In this document: positions 60,451 through 64,000 of the stretch, piece after piece
How positions within the stretch are numbered: the first letter of the stretch is position 1
How the letters are laid out: each line of letters begins with the position of its first letter
Assembly: GCA_964396655.1 (NCBI GenBank)
Contig: CAYNFP010000001.1
Span: 1-64,000, forward strand
DNA: 64,000 nt
DNA from: CAYNFP01 sp964396655
GTDB lineage: Bacteria; Bacillota_I; Bacilli_A; RF39; UBA660
Reading direction: 5' to 3'
Made by a program: the position numbers and the translations under genes
Notes under the pieces: generated by a model
Told to the model about the DNA's origin: nothing
Seen by the model: only the letters and a program-made list of their open reading frames with translations
Databases searched by the model: none

Positions 60451-61728
60451 ATGGATTTTAAAGATATAATAAATAAAAAAGAAAAGAGAAAATTTCTTTC
60501 ATATAAAGAAATTGAATATATGATTAACGAATTTTTAAAAGAGAATATTGATGAAATAAATATGACTTCTTTTATTAAGGCTATTTATGAAAAGGGATTA
60601 AATAAAAAAGAAACTTTTTATCTAACTGATGTAATGATAAAAAGTGGAGAAACTATAGATTTATCCAAAATAAAAAAAGTTACAGTTGATAAGCATTCAA
60701 GTGGTGGAATTGGAGATAAAACTTCTTTATTAATTTTACCTATATGCGCTTCATTAGGAGTTGCGGTCCCTAAAATGAGTGGTAGGAGCTTAGGAATAAC
60801 TGGGGGCACTATAGATAAATTAGAAAGTATTCCAGGATTTAAAAGTGATATAACAAATGAAAAGTTTATAGAAATAATTAATACGGTAGGATGTGCTGAT
60901 ATTTGTCAAAGTAAAAAAATAGCTTTGGCGGACAAAAAATTATATGAGCTTAGGGATAAAACAGGGTATATTGATTCAATACCTTTAATAGCAAGTTCTA
61001 TTATGAGTAAAAAAATAGCTTGTTCATCAAAGAATATAGTAATTGATCTTAAAGTTGGCAGTGGTGCTTTTATGAAGAATTTAAGAAGTGCTAAAAAACT
61101 TGCAAGATTAATGATATATATTGGAAAAAAATATAATAGAAATGTTGTTTGCATTTTAACCGATATGAATAACCCTTTAGGTAGAAATATTGGTAATATT
61201 TTAGAAGTAAAAGAAGTTGTAAATTTTTTTGATGGTAAGAAAGATGAAAGATTAGAAAATCTTGTAGTAACTCTTTCTTCATATATGATTTCTATTTCAA
61301 AGAGTATTGGATATAAAAAATCAAAAGAACAAGTAGAAAAAGTTTTAAATAATGGTAAAGCAAAGGAAAAATTTCATGAATGGATAAAAGCTCAAGAAGG
61401 TAAAATTAGTGAAATGAAAATGAATGCTAATAGAATAGATGTTAAAAGCATTAAATGTGGGTATTTAAAAGAAATAAATGCAGAAATTATTGGAGGGTTA
61501 TGTACATCTCTTGGTTCTGGAAGAAGTAATTTAAGAAACGAAGTCGATAATAATGTTGGAATAATACTTCGAAAGAAAATAGGAGACTTTGTCGAAAGAG
61601 ATGAAATATTATGTAGCATTTATTATAATAAAGAAGTAGAAAAAATGATCACTAAAGCATTAGAGGCATTTTATATAGTTGAAAAAAAACCAAGAGAAAA
61701 AAGTGTAATAATAAAAGTTATAAAATAA
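60451..61728 (+). CDS. pdp: Pyrimidine-nucleoside phosphorylase
   Basis: A 425-residue enzyme cleaving uridine, thymidine or deoxyuridine with phosphate. The glycosyltransferase signature KHSSGGIGDKTSLLILP, SGRSLGITGGTIDKLESIPGF and DLKVGSGAFMKN are conserved, so it looks functional. The C-terminal domain is present, making the length normal for the family. AAGAGG precedes the start. It links nucleoside salvage to pentose catabolism; no transporter or cdd is adjacent. Confidence 0.92.
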   Translation: MDFKDIINKKEKRKFLSYKEIEYMINEFLKENIDEINMTSFIKAIYEKGLNKKETFYLTDVMIKSGETIDLSKIKKVTVDKHSSGGIGDKTSLLILPICASLGVAVPKMSGRSLGITGGTIDKLESIPGFKSDITNEKFIEIINTVGCADICQSKKIALADKKLYELRDKTGYIDSIPLIASSIMSKKIACSSKNIVIDLKVGSGAFMKNLRSAKKLARLMIYIGKKYNRNVVCILTDMNNPLGRNIGNILEVKEVVNFFDGKKDERLENLVVTLSSYMISISKSIGYKKSKEQVEKVLNNGKAKEKFHEWIKAQEGKISEMKMNANRIDVKSIKCGYLKEINAEIIGGLCTSLGSGRSNLRNEVDNNVGIILRKKIGDFVERDEILCSIYYNKEVEKMITKALEAFYIVEKKPREKSVIIKVIK

Positions 61729-61740
61729 GGAAGTGAAAAC

Positions 61741-62508
61741 TTGAAACATATTTATAAAGTAGTATGTGTAGTAGTAATTGCTTTCTTTTCTTTTGTGCCT
61801 AATTTAAGGGCTATAAGTGGCATAAATTTAAGTTCGGGTTCATTAGTACCTTATTTTAGTGAAAAGACGACTAAGTACAATGTTTTTGTACCCTCTGATG
61901 TTGAAAACATAAATATAACTGTTAATGAAACAGAAGAAGATGATTATGTTACTGGAACTGGTAATATAGCATTAATTGATGGTGAAAATGTAATTATATT
62001 AAAAGTGGTAAAGAAAAATCTGGAAATAGTTAATTATGAAATAAGTATTTTTAAAAACTATAAAGAGAATAAAGATTATGATAATGCATTTTTAAATAAA
62101 TTAGAAATTGAAGGTTATGAAATAAATTTTGATTCAAATACTTTTGAATATGAAATATATATTGAAAATGAAGGTAGACTTAATATAAATTATGAACAAG
62201 CCAATGAAAACTCAGTAGTTAAAATAAGTGGTAATTCTAATTTTAAAATAGGTCAGAATATAGTGAAAATTACTGTTATTAGTAAAAATAAAACAAATAC
62301 TAATGTATATGAAATAAAAGTTAATAAAGTTGCCAATGTATTTGAAGAATTTAGCAGTAGTGAAAAAGAAGATTTTAATTTATTTGGTAAAGATAAATTA
62401 ACAAAAAAAGAAACAATTTTAATAATTATTTCTTTATCGGGTATAGTATTTCTTATAATATATACAGTATTTTATTTATTATTTATAAGAAAAAGGAAAA
62501 AACATTAA
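61741..62508 (+). CDS. Cadherin-like beta-sandwich surface protein
   Basis: A 255-residue protein: signal peptide (VVCVVVIAFFSFVPNLRA), two Cadherin-like repeats (about 25-105 and 115-195, each with a LSSGSLVPYFSEKTTKYNV- or LEIEGYEINFDSNTFEYEI-type opening), a linker and a C-terminal membrane helix with basic tail (FYLLFIRKRKKH). This is a type I surface protein. TTG 61741 is the start, with AAGGAAG upstream. Its end overlaps the opposite VanY gene by 4 bp. Confidence 0.75.
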   Translation: MKHIYKVVCVVVIAFFSFVPNLRAISGINLSSGSLVPYFSEKTTKYNVFVPSDVENINITVNETEEDDYVTGTGNIALIDGENVIILKVVKKNLEIVNYEISIFKNYKENKDYDNAFLNKLEIEGYEINFDSNTFEYEIYIENEGRLNINYEQANENSVVKISGNSNFKIGQNIVKITVISKNKTNTNVYEIKVNKVANVFEEFSSSEKEDFNLFGKDKLTKKETILIIISLSGIVFLIIYTVFYLLFIRKRKKH

Positions 62509-63551
62509 TAATTTAAATATTTAACTGCATATTCTTCGAAAGTAATATTTTCATTTTTTATTATAGTAGCGACATCTACTCCTACATATCTATAATGCCA
62601 TGGTTCATAAGCATATCCAGTTATATTTTCTTTTCCTTCTGGGTATCTTTCTATGAAGCCATATTTATAAGCATTTTCTTTTAACCAGTCATATTCTTTA
62701 TATTTTTCAAATCCATCAAGCATTCCTTTTACTGAGGATATATCTGCTGCTAAACCAGTTTCATGTTCTGAGTGCCTTTGTTTTGCAGAATATTTTAAAG
62801 CATGTTCCATTCCGTTTTTAGTAACAGAGTTAGTAAAAAGCATATTTTGGTAAGATTTTGTCCTAAATCCAGAATTTAACCATAAGTCCATTCCTTCTTT
62901 TCTAATATCGTTTATCATTTTTATTAAAGCATCATATGCAACTTTTCTCATTTGTCTTTTTGTAGAACTTGAAGTATAACTGTCATCAAAAGTTTCTAAA
63001 TCTTTTGGAGAATAGTTGTCTGGTAATTTGTTATATTTATTAACAAGAACTAATAAACTATCTGGGTTTTCAATTTCTTTTATATTTGTATAAAAATCAT
63101 TATCTAGTCCAATATTAACATATATTACTATCTTACTAGTGTCTAATGAAGAATTTGCTTTTATGTAATTAGCATATCTTAATAAATAATCATCTTTAAA
63201 ATCTTTACTATCAAATATATATGAAATATCATTTATATCTTCCGCTGTATAATTTTCTTCTAAAAGAGTATTTATTGATTTAATAAAATATTTGTTGTTT
63301 TTATAATTGATTTTCATATAATTATTTATATTTTCTTTTATAAAATCATCACTAGTTAAAGCAACATCTAATGTTTTATAATATGTATCATTTATATCAT
63401 TTTCTAGGTTCAATTTTTTTATTATTCCACTAGATATCTCACTATAACCCAATTTTATAAATTTATTATTATTATTAAAAATATCATCTTTAAAATAAAG
63501 TAAAGCACATACTCCAATAACTAAAATTATTCCTATTATAAAATTTTTCAT
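62505..63551 (-). CDS. VanY-type D,D-carboxypeptidase (M15B), intact
   Basis: A 348-residue membrane-anchored zinc peptidase with an N-terminal helix (residues about 3-20), an unrecognised region, and the M15B domain. The catalytic motifs are complete: SEHETGLAAD (SxHxxGxAxD) and YEPWHYRYVG (EPWH). It trims D-Ala from stem peptides. It shares its whole layout with the inactive copy at 40.5 kb. MKNF at 63551 is the best start, 6 nt after AGGTG; GTG/ATG codons upstream are alternatives. No van regulators are nearby, so wall turnover rather than vancomycin resistance is the likely role. Confidence 0.88.
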   Translation of the reverse strand: MKNFIIGIILVIGVCALLYFKDDIFNNNNKFIKLGYSEISSGIIKKLNLENDINDTYYKTLDVALTSDDFIKENINNYMKINYKNNKYFIKSINTLLEENYTAEDINDISYIFDSKDFKDDYLLRYANYIKANSSLDTSKIVIYVNIGLDNDFYTNIKEIENPDSLLVLVNKYNKLPDNYSPKDLETFDDSYTSSSTKRQMRKVAYDALIKMINDIRKEGMDLWLNSGFRTKSYQNMLFTNSVTKNGMEHALKYSAKQRHSEHETGLAADISSVKGMLDGFEKYKEYDWLKENAYKYGFIERYPEGKENITGYAYEPWHYRYVGVDVATIIKNENITFEEYAVKYLNY

Positions 63552-63685
63552 ATTCATCACCTATAATTATTATACCATTGTTAAATATATTTAGAATAAA
63601 ATAGATAAAGTTTACATATTAAATTAAAAATTGAATTATCTGCATAATTAAAATTTTAATCTCATAATATTTCTTAGGTGAAGTA

Positions 63686-64000
63686 ATGAAAAAAATAATA
63701 GTAGTTTTAATATCATTTTTTATATTTTTAGGCTCTTTTATTGCGGATGGAGTTCCTGTGAATGAAGAAGTTAATGAAGAGAATAAAACAGCAAATGCGG
63801 AATATGCTTCTGGTAGCAAAAGCGCTATATTAATGGAAGTAAGTACAAAAACAATACTTTATGAGAAAAATGCTCATGAAAAATTAGCTCCTGCATCTAT
63901 GACAAAAATAATGACTATGTTGCTTGCTATGGAAGCAATTGAAAGTGGCAAAATAAAATTAAGCGATAAAGTTTTAATAAGTAAAAATGCAGCTGGAATG
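63686..64000 (+). CDS. D-alanyl-D-alanine carboxypeptidase (S11), truncated by the window edge
   Basis: The first 105 codons: signal peptide (KKIIVVLISFFIFLGSFIADG), an acidic linker, SGSKSAILMEVSTKTILYEKNAHEKLAPASMTKIMT with the active-site SMTK (SxxK), and the start of the next helix. The reading frame is open to the last base, so the gene continues outside. TAGGTG precedes the ATG. Divergent from the VanY gene; a second S11 enzyme besides the one at 8.5 kb, more DacF/DacB-like in its linker. Confidence 0.9.
   Translation, partial: MKKIIVVLISFFIFLGSFIADGVPVNEEVNEENKTANAEYASGSKSAILMEVSTKTILYEKNAHEKLAPASMTKIMTMLLAMEAIESGKIKLSDKVLISKNAAGM

Noticed and set aside
62505..63551. Vancomycin resistance gene
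   Set aside because: VanY-type peptidases are widespread in cell-wall turnover; no vanA/B-type ligase, vanX or regulator is present and ddl is the ordinary form.
1..64000. Alternative genetic code (TGA as tryptophan) as in mycoplasmas
   Set aside because: TGA functions as a stop in several genes, for example truA and uvrB, and tryptophan is encoded by TGG.

Overview
The window is 64 kb of very AT-rich, densely packed chromosome from a low-GC Gram-positive bacterium. Translation looks standard: TGG encodes Trp and TGA is used as a stop (for example at the ends of truA and uvrB). AGGAGG-type ribosome binding sites precede most genes. The bacterium carries lipoproteins, lgt, a sortase with its substrate, and an endospore toolkit: a GerA/GerC/GerB germinant receptor, a SigH-like sigma factor, and CotD-, YjcZ- and BclA-like spore-surface proteins. 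This points to a spore-forming Bacilli- or Clostridia-type Firmicute with a reduced genome. A placement among uncultured gut Bacilli is an inference from composition and gene content, not something the sequence proves.

Layout. 1-6.5 kb: structured sequence at the left edge, then a rhodanese, a TVP38-type membrane protein, ddl, an orphan amidoligase, rmuC and two tandem paralogous coiled-coil proteins. 6.5-10.4 kb: small membrane protein, YjbA-like protein, lipoprotein, CinA-C amidase, D,D-carboxypeptidase and a pseudouridine synthase. 10.4-14.1 kb (minus strand): germinant-receptor operon. 14.1-19 kb: HAD phosphatase, priA and fmt. 19-23 kb: small proteins, ffh and a cobalamin-type radical SAM protein. 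23-27.4 kb: DHH phosphoesterase, a CotD-like coat protein with a 156-bp duplicated tail flanking a J-like gene, a cell-wall amidase and a GT51 transglycosylase without an anchor. 27.4-32.5 kb: DUF2779 nuclease, rpoZ, recX, a possible NADAR protein, prsA and two tiny YjcZ-like genes. 33-37 kb: yvlD-like, lgt, trxB, rlmB, sigH and mscL. 37-41.5 kb: surface island with class B sortase, repeat-bearing SPKTG substrate and a VanY-like protein that has lost its catalytic residues. 41.5-44 kb: tRNA-Ala, BclA-like collagen protein, glycosyltransferase and lipoprotein. 44-47.2 kb: ECF transporter energizing module (ecfA, ecfA, ecfT) plus truA. 47.2-50.7 kb: assorted small genes and a KilA-N protein abutting uvrB. 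50.7-56 kb: uvrB, pilin-like gene, uvrA. 56-64 kb: XRE regulator, ssb, cysteine desulfurase, HIT protein, pilin-like protein, pyrimidine-nucleoside phosphorylase, cadherin-like protein, an intact VanY-type peptidase and a truncated D,D-carboxypeptidase.

How the genes work together. Two themes run through the accessory content. The first is spores: the three copies of a CATAAAATA motif that I found lie just upstream of the three spore-surface-like genes. In two of them it has an AC dinucleotide exactly 16 nt upstream, as expected of mother-cell sigma factors. The second is cell-wall turnover and surface display: ddl, two D,D-carboxypeptidases, active and inactive VanY-fold proteins, an amidase, GT51, a sortase pair and PrsA. 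The remainder is housekeeping for repair, translation and secretion. One tRNA is present; there is no rRNA, CRISPR array or insertion sequence.
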